In this document: piece after piece, positions 1 through 6,040 of the stretch | Layout of the letters: the number at the start of each line of letters is the position of its first letter | Position numbering within the stretch: the stretch's first letter is position 1 | NCBI GenBank assembly: GCA_964555675.1 | Contig: CAZKTU010000198.1 | Location: forward strand, 1-12,851 | Source of the DNA: CAIWXH01 sp964555675 | Lineage (GTDB): Bacteria > Chloroflexota > Chloroflexia > Chloroflexales > Chloroflexaceae | Direction of reading: 5' to 3' | DNA: 12,851 nucleotides | The notes under the pieces: model-generated | What the model was told of the DNA's origin: nothing | The model's database searches: none | What the model saw: the letters and a program-made list of their open reading frames with translations, nothing else | Program-made: the position numbers and the translations under genes

Positions 1-21
1 CCATAGGGGGCTGTAGGACTG

Positions 22-52
22 CACCCGGGGGCGGAGCCGCCGCCCCCGGGTG
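22..52. terminator. GC-rich hairpin, possible end of an upstream gene
   Basis: A 13-bp perfect stem (22-34 with 40-52, five-base loop) made almost entirely of G and C. No T-tract follows on either strand, so it is not a textbook rho-independent terminator. It lies just upstream of the tRNA promoter and may insulate it from a gene to the left of the window. Seen in the sequence; the role is inferred. Confidence 0.4.
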
Positions 53-77
53 GCGGGCGGCAGGCGCGCCAAGCGAA

Positions 78-106
78 TTGACACGCCGTAGGGCGAATGC
101 TATACT
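78..106 (+). promoter_or_regulatory. Promoter of tRNA-Gly
   Basis: A -35 TTGACA (78-83) and a -10 TATACT (101-106) are separated by 17 nt. The -10 is preceded by TGC, an extended -10. Predicted transcription starts near 113, about 16 nt before the mature tRNA 5' end. This is a near-perfect housekeeping sigma-70/SigA-type promoter, as expected for a stable RNA. Confidence 0.85.
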
Positions 107-128
107 ACGTGCAATCAGGTTACTCCGA

Positions 129-204
129 GCGGGAGTAGCTCAGTTGGTAGAGCGCAACCTTCCCAAGGTTGATGTCGCGAGTTCGAGTCTCGTCTCCCGC
201 TCCA
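129..204 (+). tRNA. tRNA-Gly (anticodon CCC)
   Basis: The full cloverleaf can be drawn. The acceptor stem GCGGGAG (129-135) pairs with CTCCCGC (194-200). The D arm holds AGTTGGTAGA. The anticodon stem CAACC/GGTTG (155-159/167-171) encloses the loop TTCCCAA with anticodon CCC at 162-164. The T arm is GCGAG-TTCGAGT-CTCGT. Discriminator T201 is followed by an encoded CCA (202-204). Length is 76 nt with no intron. CCC reads the glycine codon GGG, a useful isoacceptor in a GC-rich genome. The gene has its own promoter and terminator and looks fully functional, although a homing-endonuclease gene abuts it on the opposite strand. Confidence 0.97.
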
Positions 205-208
205 CATT

Positions 209-244
209 AGACCGCACATCATTTTGGTGTGCGGTCTTTATTTT
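209..244 (+). terminator. Rho-independent terminator of tRNA-Gly, shared with the convergent gene
   Basis: The stem AGACCGCAC (209-217) pairs with GTGCGGTCT (229-237) and can be extended inward by an A-T pair. It is followed by TTATTTT on the plus strand. On the minus strand the flank has no good T-tract, so termination should favour the tRNA direction. The stop codon of the minus-strand endonuclease gene (219-221) lies in the loop, so one arm encodes that protein's last residues. Confidence 0.85.
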
Positions 245-920
245 GTGCTGTCTCCATGCGCGCCCGGTACTGCTCCCACACGCCGGGCAGATGCTTGCGC
301 GGCAGACCGAGGCCGCTTGCATTGAGCACCTGGTCGAGGGCCTCGGCCTTTTCGCCAGAGGTTGCGATGCGGTAGAGGAACGATGTCTTGGCGCTCGGAA
401 GTAGGGGCGGAGCTAACTCAACGCCTGTCCATGCATAAATGCGCTTTCGAGCTTCGAGCAAGAACTCGTAGTGACCGACGAGATACCAGATGAGATACGG
501 CTCGTGCATACCCTTTTCTGGCCTTGGGCGCATACCAACCATCGTGCCGTCGCCATCGAAGTAGCCGAGCAGAAATGGAATTGCCATCGCCTCGGGCAGG
601 GCAGTGGGCCAAGGCAAGTGCCAGGTCTTGCGCGGGACAACACCGAAACAAGCCAGATCGCGCATCATTTGCTGTGAGCAGACCTCAAAGCGGGCATTGT
701 TGCCTGGGTAGTTTAGCCGAACGGTCGGCGCGAGCTCGTCGCGCATACGCTTGACGAGAATCTCGTCGTCTCGGTGAAGCTTGAGTGAGATCTTGTAGCC
801 ATGGCGTTTGGTATCGACATACACATTTCCATCAGCTGCCAGCAACCCCAGCAGATAGGCCTGCATCGGCGTGTCGATCGTGTGAAAGTAGTCCTCGACG
901 GCGCGAGACTTGCGGCCCAT
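219..920 (-). CDS. Free-standing LAGLIDADG homing endonuclease
   Basis: This 233-aa protein has two LAGLIDADG helices: YLLGLLAADGNVY (residues 22-34) and FLLGYFDGDG (116-125). Each keeps the acidic residue expected to bind metal (D30, D124). Two motifs about 94 residues apart in a protein this size is the usual layout of a monomeric two-domain enzyme, which makes a double-strand break at a long, specific DNA site. It is not inside an intron or intein that I can see, so it is free-standing. The ATG at 918-920 is preceded by GAGGG, and a promoter lies just upstream. Base composition is clearly less GC-rich than that of the flanking genes, consistent with acquisition by transfer. It converges on tRNA-Gly, and its C-terminal codons overlap the tRNA terminator. 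Its target site is unknown. It could also be a domesticated LAGLIDADG regulator, but the intact acidic residues favour an active nuclease. Confidence 0.85.
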   Translation of the reverse strand: MGRKSRAVEDYFHTIDTPMQAYLLGLLAADGNVYVDTKRHGYKISLKLHRDDEILVKRMRDELAPTVRLNYPGNNARFEVCSQQMMRDLACFGVVPRKTWHLPWPTALPEAMAIPFLLGYFDGDGTMVGMRPRPEKGMHEPYLIWYLVGHYEFLLEARKRIYAWTGVELAPPLLPSAKTSFLYRIATSGEKAEALDQVLNASGLGLPRKHLPGVWEQYRARMETAQNKDRTPK

Positions 921-950
921 ATCTTACCCTCTATCGTTTATACACGCAAT

Positions 951-979
951 AGAATAGCACGCCCGTACTATTTCGTCAA
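951..979 (-). promoter_or_regulatory. Promoter of the homing endonuclease gene
   Basis: Read on the minus strand, -35 TTGACG (974-979) and -10 TATTCT (951-956) are 17 nt apart, and TGC precedes the -10. Predicted transcription starts near 945, giving a leader of about 25 nt with a GAGGG ribosome-binding site. The endonuclease therefore has an independent, good housekeeping promoter. Confidence 0.7.
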
Positions 980-992
980 GGGCGCGAGTGAT

Positions 993-1021
993 TTGACGCC
1001 CGCTACAGTGGCCCGTATAAT
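993..1021 (+). promoter_or_regulatory. Strong forward promoter into non-coding DNA
   Basis: TTGACG (993-998), a 17-nt spacer and a perfect TATAAT (1016-1021). The -35 hexamers of this promoter and of the divergent endonuclease promoter are only 13 bp apart. No convincing coding region starts within 340 nt downstream. It either makes a small RNA or a long leader for the glycosidase gene starting at 1368. Confidence 0.65.
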
Positions 1022-1367
1022 CTTCGGCGTCCGAAGCGAAGTGCAGCTACGGCTGGCCCAGGCAGCGGCGCCTGTCCGCCCTTCCCCTGATGTGCGTGGA
1101 GAGCCCTGAGCAGAGCGAAGCACAGCACGGTCGCGCGCCCATGAACGCGGCGCACGACGACGGCGCCGAGGATCCGCGCCAGTACGCTCCGGTTGACGCC
1201 GCGGGCGCTGTCGGTGTTGGGGCCGCATGGTCGCGCCCGGGATTCATCGAACGGTAACCGTCGAATCACCGCTTCATCAGGGCAGTATCAGTCGTCAGCG
1301 CTACAATCGGTAACAGGAGCCCCGCTTCGCACAGCCATCGGACGCAGCAAGCTTGAGGAGAACGAGC
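1022..1367 (+). other. Non-coding stretch: candidate structured leader or small RNA
   Basis: No supported gene is seen here. The stretch starts just after a near-consensus -10 box. It contains a CTTCGG-CGT-CCGAAG inverted repeat (1022-1036) that would cover the transcription start, a short hairpin CAGGC/GCCTG (1059-1063/1070-1074), and an 11-bp dyad ACGGT-A-ACCGT (1251-1261). A 12-nt segment at 1162-1173 can pair fully with 1020-1031, with two G-U wobbles. A TACAAT at 1302-1307 is a weak possible promoter for the gene at 1368, but no matching -35 is evident. I do not recognise 6S, SRP, tmRNA or RNase P RNA hallmarks. Confidence 0.4.
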
Positions 1368-3161
1368 ATGGCCAGACGGATCATCGTCGCCCTGGTCCTT
1401 ATTGCGACCCTCGCCACGGCCGTGGCCTGGCCGCGCCCCAGCGCCGCCCAGAGCACCGTGCCCGACACCTTCCCGCCCTTCCAGGCGCGCTTCTTTCCCG
1501 AGACCAGCCAGGCGGCGGTGAACAGCTTCCTGGAGACCTGGAAGAACACGCCGAACGCCCTCTTCGTGCTGGGCTACCCAATCTCGCGCCCCTTCATCGA
1601 AGAGAGCTTCACCAACCCGGGCGAGTTCTACCGGGTCCAGTACTTCGAGCGGGCCGTGCTCGAGGAGCACCCCGAGAACTTCGGGCAGCAGGGCAACCGC
1701 TTCTACATCCTGGGCCGGCTGATGGGCAAGCAGCTGGCGAAGGGCCGCGAGGGTGAGGCGCCCTTCAGGCCGGTGGGCAACCCGGGCGACGGCACCTGGT
1801 TCGCCGAGACGAGCCACACCCTGCGCGACGGGCCGGCGCCCTTCCGCAGCTTCTGGCTGAACAACGGCGGCCTGGACGTCTTCGGCTACCCTCTGAGCGA
1901 GCAGTTCCAGGAGGTCAACCAGGCCGACGGGCAGACCTACTGGGTGCAGTACTTCGAGCGCCAGCGCATGGAGTGGCACCCCAACGAGCCCAACCCGCAG
2001 TACCGCATCCTGCTGGGCCTGCTGGGCAACGAGTACCGCGACAAGTTTCACCAGAACAACCGGGCCTTCAACGCCCGCAGCGCCGCAGACTCGCTGCCGC
2101 GCCCGTTCATCTACGGCTTCAACGCCCACCTCTACGGGCAGGGCACCGCCTGGCAGGATCGCAACCGGGCCCTGACCCTCTCGAAGAACGCCGGCGTGAC
2201 CTGGATCCGCCAGCAGGTGCGCTGGCGCGACCTGCACGACGTGTCCGGGCAGATCTACTGGGCCGAGCTGGACGACATCGTCAACGACGCGAACCGCCAG
2301 GGCGTGAGCCTGCTGCTGAGCGTCGTTTCGGCGCCAGATTGGGCGGGTGGCCCGGGGATGCCACGGCGCGAGAACTTCGGCGACTTCGGCAACTTTATGG
2401 GCCAGATGGCGGCGCGCTACCGCGGCCGCGTGCAGGCCTACCAGATCTGGAACGAGCAGAACCGGGCCTGCGAGAATGGCGGCGACTGCGCCACCAACGG
2501 CGGCGTCGGCGGGCGCGTGGCGAGCGCCGACTACTTCGTCGACCTGCTAGCGACGGCCTACGACGCGATTAAGGCGAGCGACCCGAACGCGATCGTGGTC
2601 AGCGGGGCCCCGGCCAGCACCGACACCAACCGCGCCGACATCGCCCTGAGCGACCTCGAGTTCCTGCGCCAGATGGCGATCAACCCGACCTTCCGCACCC
2701 ACGTCGACGCGATCGGCCTGCACCCGGGCGGCCACTACAACCCGCCCGACAGCAAGTGGCCCACGAACCCGGGCCCCGGCCCGAACTGGCGCAACAGCTC
2801 GGAGTTCTACTTCCGGCGCATCGAGGATACCCACAACATCCTGGTGGCCAACGGCATGGGCGACCGCCAGATCTGGATCACCGAGTTCGGCTGGGCGACG
2901 GCCAACAATACGCCCGGCTACGAGTACGGCAACAGCATCTCGCAGGAGACCCAGGCGGCGTGGATCACCCGCTCGCTCGAGATCGGGCGTTACGAGTGGG
3001 CGCCCTGGGTCGGCGCGATGTTCGTCTGGAACCTGAACTTCGCGGTGCCGTGGCGCTACTTCGGCAACGAGCAGCACGAGCAGGCCGCCTTCGGCGTCCT
3101 CAACGGCGACTGGACGCCCAGGCCGGCCTTCAACGCCATCCAGGCCTTCCCCAAGCGTTAA
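1368..3161 (+). CDS. Secreted clan GH-A-like glycoside hydrolase with N-terminal FGYP/YFER repeats
   Basis: This 597-aa protein starts at the ATG at 1368, preceded by GAGGAG seven bases upstream. A Sec signal peptide spans residues 1-28 (basic start, hydrophobic core, ending near AAQS). Two copies of an accessory repeat follow: about 61-105 (VLGYPISRPF, then VQYFERAVLEEHPE) and 167-206 (VFGYPLSEQF, then VQYFERQRMEWHP). Residues about 247-597 form a (beta/alpha)8-type glycosidase domain: FNAHLYG, WIRQQVRWRDL, QIWNEQN with the probable acid/base E363, and WITEFGWAT with the probable nucleophile E506. The paired NE and TE glutamates are the clan GH-A signature; GH39- or GH5-like is the nearest assignment. 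It should cut or trim a polysaccharide outside the cell; the substrate cannot be read from sequence. A paralogue follows directly at 3248, so the pair is probably one operon. Confidence 0.85.
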   Translation: MARRIIVALVLIATLATAVAWPRPSAAQSTVPDTFPPFQARFFPETSQAAVNSFLETWKNTPNALFVLGYPISRPFIEESFTNPGEFYRVQYFERAVLEEHPENFGQQGNRFYILGRLMGKQLAKGREGEAPFRPVGNPGDGTWFAETSHTLRDGPAPFRSFWLNNGGLDVFGYPLSEQFQEVNQADGQTYWVQYFERQRMEWHPNEPNPQYRILLGLLGNEYRDKFHQNNRAFNARSAADSLPRPFIYGFNAHLYGQGTAWQDRNRALTLSKNAGVTWIRQQVRWRDLHDVSGQIYWAELDDIVNDANRQGVSLLLSVVSAPDWAGGPGMPRRENFGDFGNFMGQMAARYRGRVQAYQIWNEQNRACENGGDCATNGGVGGRVASADYFVDLLATAYDAIKASDPNAIVVSGAPASTDTNRADIALSDLEFLRQMAINPTFRTHVDAIGLHPGGHYNPPDSKWPTNPGPGPNWRNSSEFYFRRIEDTHNILVANGMGDRQIWITEFGWATANNTPGYEYGNSISQETQAAWITRSLEIGRYEWAPWVGAMFVWNLNFAVPWRYFGNEQHEQAAFGVLNGDWTPRPAFNAIQAFPKR

Positions 3162-3200
3162 TCACGCAGGGGGCATGACCCGTCATAGTACAAGGGCGAT

Positions 3201-3223
3201 CAGGGAGGGCCAGACCCTCCCTG
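3201..3223 (+). other. Intergenic hairpin between the two glycosidase genes
   Basis: CAGGGAGGG (3201-3209) pairs perfectly with CCCTCCCTG (3215-3223) across a five-base loop. No T-tract follows, so full termination is unlikely; it may stabilise the upstream mRNA or partly attenuate the second gene. A very similar GGGAGGGCCAGgCCCTCCC palindrome occurs at 9243-9261, so this may be a dispersed intergenic repeat. Confidence 0.5.
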
Positions 3224-3247
3224 TACCCCTATCTTGGGAGTGAAGTG

Positions 3248-4600
3248 ATGTTACAGATGCCACAGCGGATCGGCGCCCTGCTGATCCTGCTGATCCTTGT
3301 GCCGATCATTGCGGCCTGCGGTGGGGGCCAGGCCCCCGCTCAGGGCGGGGAGGCCAATGCGACGGCCACCCTGCCGACGGCGGCCCCAGCGCCGCCGACC
3401 GCAGCGCCTGCAGCCACGACGCCCCCCACGGCCGCGGCCGGGGCGACCGCGGCCCCGGCCCCCACGGCGGGCGCCGACGAGCAGCCGACCGCGCCGCCGA
3501 ACCAGCCCAACGCGGGCGAGATCAACCCCGACTACCTCGAGTTCGGGGTGGTCGGCCACCTCTACTACACCGACCGCGAGCGGGTGCTGCAGCTGACCCA
3601 GAACGCCGGCTTCGACTGGGTGCGCCAGCAGATCTACTGGCGCGACATCGAGGACCCGGTGAACGGGATCTATGGCTGGGACGAGGTGGACCGCATCGTC
3701 GAGACGACCAACGCCTACGGCCGCAAGCTGCTGGTGAATGTGGTGCGCTCGCCGACGGCCTACAACGCCACCAACGGCCTGCCCGACGATCCCCAGACAT
3801 TTGCAGACTTTCTGGGCCTGATGGCCGAGCGCTACAAGGGGAAGATCCACGCCTACGAGGTCTGGAACGAGCCGAATCTGGCCCACGAGACCGGCGGCAC
3901 GATCCGGCCCGAGGACGTGGGCCGCTACGTCGAGATGCTCAAGCTGGCCTACCAGGCGATCAAGGCCGCCGACCCGGACGCCCTGGTCCTGGCCGCGGCC
4001 TCTTCGTCGAGCGGCGTGACCAACCCGTCGATCGCCCTCTCGGACGAGGAGTTCTACCGGGCGATGTACACCTACAACGGCGGCGAGGTGCGCGACTACT
4101 TCGACATCCAGGCGGTCCACCCGGGCGGCGCAGCCAACCCCCCCGACAGGATGTGGCCCGACAACCCCAGCTTCATCGAGGGCTGCGAGCCCGCCCCCGA
4201 TCGCTGCTGGAACGACGACGAGACCCACTACTTCCGCCATATCGAGAATGTGCGCGAGTGGATGGAGCTCTACGGCATGGGCGACAAAGAGGTCTGGATC
4301 ACCGAGTACGGGTGGGCCACGCCGAATAATACGCCCGGCTACGAGTTCGGCAACTTCGTGACCCCCGAGCAGCAGGCCGAGTATATTACCGGGGCGATCC
4401 GGCTCACCTACGACGAGTACCCCTACGTGGGCAACATGTTCCTCTGGAACATGAACTTCGCGGTGCTGTGGGGCGAGCAGGGCAACCCCGACCACGAGCA
4501 GGGCGCCTTCGGCATCCTCAACCCCGACTGGAGCCCGCGGCCCTCGTACCTGGCGGTGCAGGCGCTGATCGCGGAGCTGAAGCAGAAGGAAGGTCGGTAG
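3248..4600 (+). CDS. Lipoprotein clan GH-A-like glycoside hydrolase
   Basis: This 450-aa protein starts at the ATG at 3248; GGGAG lies seven bases upstream and fits this start better than the GTG at 3245. A lipoprotein signal peptide ends in the lipobox IAAC with C24 as the lipid-anchored residue. A flexible Ala/Pro/Thr-rich linker covers about 30-88. The catalytic domain, about 97-450, parallels the upstream gene: FGVVGHLYY, WVRQQIYWRDI, YEVWNEPN (probable acid/base E208) and WITEYGWAT (probable nucleophile E353), then the shared MFxWNxNFAV strand. It lacks the FGYP/YFER repeats of its neighbour. The two look like a gene duplication split into a membrane-tethered and a released form acting on the same or related glycans. 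GH39- or GH5-like is the closest class; the substrate is unknown. Confidence 0.85.
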   Translation: MLQMPQRIGALLILLILVPIIAACGGGQAPAQGGEANATATLPTAAPAPPTAAPAATTPPTAAAGATAAPAPTAGADEQPTAPPNQPNAGEINPDYLEFGVVGHLYYTDRERVLQLTQNAGFDWVRQQIYWRDIEDPVNGIYGWDEVDRIVETTNAYGRKLLVNVVRSPTAYNATNGLPDDPQTFADFLGLMAERYKGKIHAYEVWNEPNLAHETGGTIRPEDVGRYVEMLKLAYQAIKAADPDALVLAAASSSSGVTNPSIALSDEEFYRAMYTYNGGEVRDYFDIQAVHPGGAANPPDRMWPDNPSFIEGCEPAPDRCWNDDETHYFRHIENVREWMELYGMGDKEVWITEYGWATPNNTPGYEFGNFVTPEQQAEYITGAIRLTYDEYPYVGNMFLWNMNFAVLWGEQGNPDHEQGAFGILNPDWSPRPSYLAVQALIAELKQKEGR

Positions 4601-4613
4601 GTGTTTGCTTCGA

Positions 4614-4630
4614 AGGGGCCTGCGGCCCCT
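4614..4630. terminator. Short GC hairpin after the glycosidase operon
   Basis: AGGGGCC-TGC-GGCCCCT is a 7-bp stem with a three-base loop, 13 nt past the stop codon of the lipoprotein glycosidase. There is no T-tract. It probably acts with the longer hairpin at 4658-4686 to end transcription of the operon. Confidence 0.4.
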
Positions 4631-4657
4631 CCGAGCCTCCCCGCCAATGCACTGTAC

Positions 4658-4686
4658 GCGGGGGTGGGCTTCTAGCCCGCCCCCGC
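4658..4686. terminator. Bidirectional terminator-like hairpin between convergent genes
   Basis: A 13-bp stem (4658-4670 with 4674-4686, one T-G wobble) closes on the loop TCT. It is followed on the plus strand by TTCGTTT. It separates the plus-strand glycosidase operon from the minus-strand gene that ends at 4672. That gene's TAG stop lies across the loop and the 3' arm, so the hairpin encodes its last residues. Confidence 0.55.
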
Positions 4687-5391
4687 TTCGTTTACTTCCA
4701 GCGTCAGCCCGACGCGGGCGAGCAGGGCGGCGGCCAGCGGCAGGGCCGCGGGGGCGACCAGCCAGCCGCCCTCGCTCCGGTCGGCGATCCGGCTGAGCAG
4801 GGCGCGGTGCTCGGCCGGCAGGGGCGGCTCGGGGACGAGCCAGCCGCCCTCGGCGGGGGCGGCGCTGAGGGCTGCAGGCCCGGCCTGGGCGAGCTGGGCG
4901 AGGCCGAGGCGCAGGGCCGCGTCCTCGGCGAGGGGCTGGAGGCCGCCGCGGGCGACGCTGTAGTAGGCGCCGGGGCCGCGGCCCTTCCGGCGGCGCACGA
5001 CCCAGCCCTCGCGCAGGCTGACCGCACCGGGGCCGTCGGGGGCGAATGGGGCCGGCTGCCAGCCGGGGGCGAGGCCGGGCCCTGGCGTCGCGAAGTAGCT
5101 GATGCGTTCGCCGGCGGCGAGGGTACGGGTGAGGGGCGCGCCGAGGGGCGCGGGGGCGGGGAGGGCGGGCAGGGCGGCGATCTGGTCGGCGAGGGTGAGG
5201 ACCACGAAGCCTTTGGCCCGCAGGCGGGCGAGCAGGCCCTCGCGGCGCCAGCCGGTGAGGCGGAAGCGGTCGCCCTCGCGCTCGCCCTCGCCGCGCAGGG
5301 TGGGCGCGGCGGCGGAGTTATGGATGAAGAAGAGGTTCGGGCGCACCTCCTCGAGGTCGGCGGGTGCGCCGGGGCGACGCCTGGGGCTCAT
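4672..5391 (-). CDS. Hypothetical protein encoded directly after ruvC
   Basis: This 239-aa protein has no family I can recognise. It is rich in Ala, Pro, Gly, Leu and Arg, with no signal peptide and no clear membrane segment. Visible pieces are NLFFIHNSAA near residue 19-28, a basic WRREGLLARLRAKGF stretch that looks helical, and two similar EGGWLVxP segments in the C-terminal third, which hint at an internal repeat. The ATG lies 6 nt beyond the ruvC stop with no strong ribosome-binding site, so translation is probably coupled to ruvC. Its third codon positions are as GC-rich as its neighbours', which supports real coding. Adjacency to ruvC suggests, but does not show, a role near DNA repair. 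The opposite strand is also open over this stretch, but that frame starts inside the glycosidase gene and lacks a start signal. Confidence 0.7.
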   Translation of the reverse strand: MSPRRRPGAPADLEEVRPNLFFIHNSAAAPTLRGEGEREGDRFRLTGWRREGLLARLRAKGFVVLTLADQIAALPALPAPAPLGAPLTRTLAAGERISYFATPGPGLAPGWQPAPFAPDGPGAVSLREGWVVRRRKGRGPGAYYSVARGGLQPLAEDAALRLGLAQLAQAGPAALSAAPAEGGWLVPEPPLPAEHRALLSRIADRSEGGWLVAPAALPLAAALLARVGLTLEVNEAGAG

Positions 5392-5397
5392 CGGGGG

Positions 5398-5892
5398 CTA
5401 CTCTGCGGCCAACCGGCGCAGGGTCGGGCCGGTGTAGGCGTGGCAGATCGCGATGGCCAGGGCATCGGCGGCATCGTCGGGCCTGGGGATGGCGGCGAGG
5501 TTCAGGGTGACGCGGACCATCTCCTGCATCTGCTTCTTGTCGGCGCCGCCATAGCCGGCCACGGCCTGCTTGACCACAGTGGGCTTGTACTCGGTGATGG
5601 GCAGCCCGGCCTGGACGAGGGCGAGGAGGGCGACGCCGCGGGCCTGGCCGACGGTGATCGCGGTGTTGACGTTCTTGCCGAAGAACAGCTCCTCGATGGC
5701 GGCGGTGTCAGGGGCGAGGCGGGCGATCAGCTCGGTCAGGCCATCGTAGAGGATGCGCAGGCGCTCGGGCTGGGGCATACGAGTGGGGGTGGTGAGGACG
5801 CCGACATCGACGAGGCTAAGCTGGCCGGCCCGCTCGTCGACCACGCCCCAGCCCATAATCGCGGTGCCAGGGTCGATGCCTAGTGTGCGCAT
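5398..5892 (-). CDS. ruvC: Crossover junction endodeoxyribonuclease RuvC
   Basis: RuvC resolves Holliday junctions during recombination and repair, working with the RuvAB branch-migration motor. The 164-aa length is normal for the family. The RNase H-like fold shows its catalytic acids: D7 in GIDPG, E67 in AAIEELFF, and D140 and D143 in PDDAADALAIA, equivalent to D7, E66, D138 and D141 of the E. coli enzyme. The ATG at 5890-5892 is chosen because it puts GIDPG at the usual N-terminal position; a longer frame adds 27 Arg/Pro-rich residues that do not belong to the family. No strong Shine-Dalgarno is visible. It lies downstream of yebC, a very common bacterial neighbour, with 148 nt of hairpin-rich sequence between them. 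Confidence 0.95.
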   Translation of the reverse strand: MRTLGIDPGTAIMGWGVVDERAGQLSLVDVGVLTTPTRMPQPERLRILYDGLTELIARLAPDTAAIEELFFGKNVNTAITVGQARGVALLALVQAGLPITEYKPTVVKQAVAGYGGADKKQMQEMVRVTLNLAAIPRPDDAADALAIAICHAYTGPTLRRLAAE

Positions 5893-5908
5893 GAGGATAG
5901 ATCCGTTG

Positions 5909-5925
5909 CGGGGCCGAAGACCCCG
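5909..5925 (-). other. Hairpin in the ruvC leader
   Basis: CGGGG (5909-5913) pairs with CCCCG (5921-5925) across a seven-base loop, 17 nt upstream of the ruvC start codon on the minus strand. It could limit ribosome access or form part of the yebC-ruvC intercistronic structure. The role is inferred. Confidence 0.3.
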
Positions 5926-5951
5926 TACACCCAGTCGGGGGCAGCGGCGAA

Positions 5952-6000
5952 GACCGCAACGTGGAGGGGTCAAGGCCCCTCCACGGCCACCGTCGCGGTC
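5952..6000 (-). terminator. Intercistronic hairpin after yebC
   Basis: A 9-bp perfect stem GTGGAGGGG (5961-5969) with CCCCTCCAC (5976-5984) is enclosed by a second pairing GACCGC/GCGGTC (5952-5957/5995-6000). It begins 40 nt past the yebC stop. No T-tract is present, so it could attenuate read-through into ruvC or protect the yebC mRNA 3' end rather than fully terminate. Confidence 0.4.
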
Positions 6001-6040
6001 CAGGAGCGAGGCGAAGCGTCACGTTCGCCTGAACCAGGCT

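Noticed and set aside
129..920. An integrated element using the tRNA-Gly 3' end as an attachment site.
   Set aside because: No integrase is present and I found no second copy of the tRNA 3' end downstream. The endonuclease gene alone explains the low-GC segment.
1022..1240. 6S RNA, SRP RNA, tmRNA or RNase P RNA downstream of the strong promoter.
   Set aside because: None of the conserved sequence blocks of these RNAs could be found by eye; only generic GC-rich pairing is visible.
1090..1257. A possible 55-codon plus-strand reading frame (ATG at 1090, second ATG at 1141) in the non-coding stretch.
   Set aside because: Neither ATG has a Shine-Dalgarno sequence and the peptide has no recognisable feature. 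In GC-rich DNA an open frame this short is expected by chance.
3251..4495. A 414-codon minus-strand open frame opposite the lipoprotein glycosidase.
   Set aside because: It is Val/Gly/Arg-rich antisense translation of a clear lipoprotein gene, with no ribosome-binding site.
4468..5883. A 471-codon open frame on the plus strand across the ruvC region.
   Set aside because: It overlaps the glycosidase end, the 239-aa gene and ruvC on the opposite strand, has very low-complexity Gly/Ala/Glu-rich translation and no start signal. It is a GC-codon shadow.
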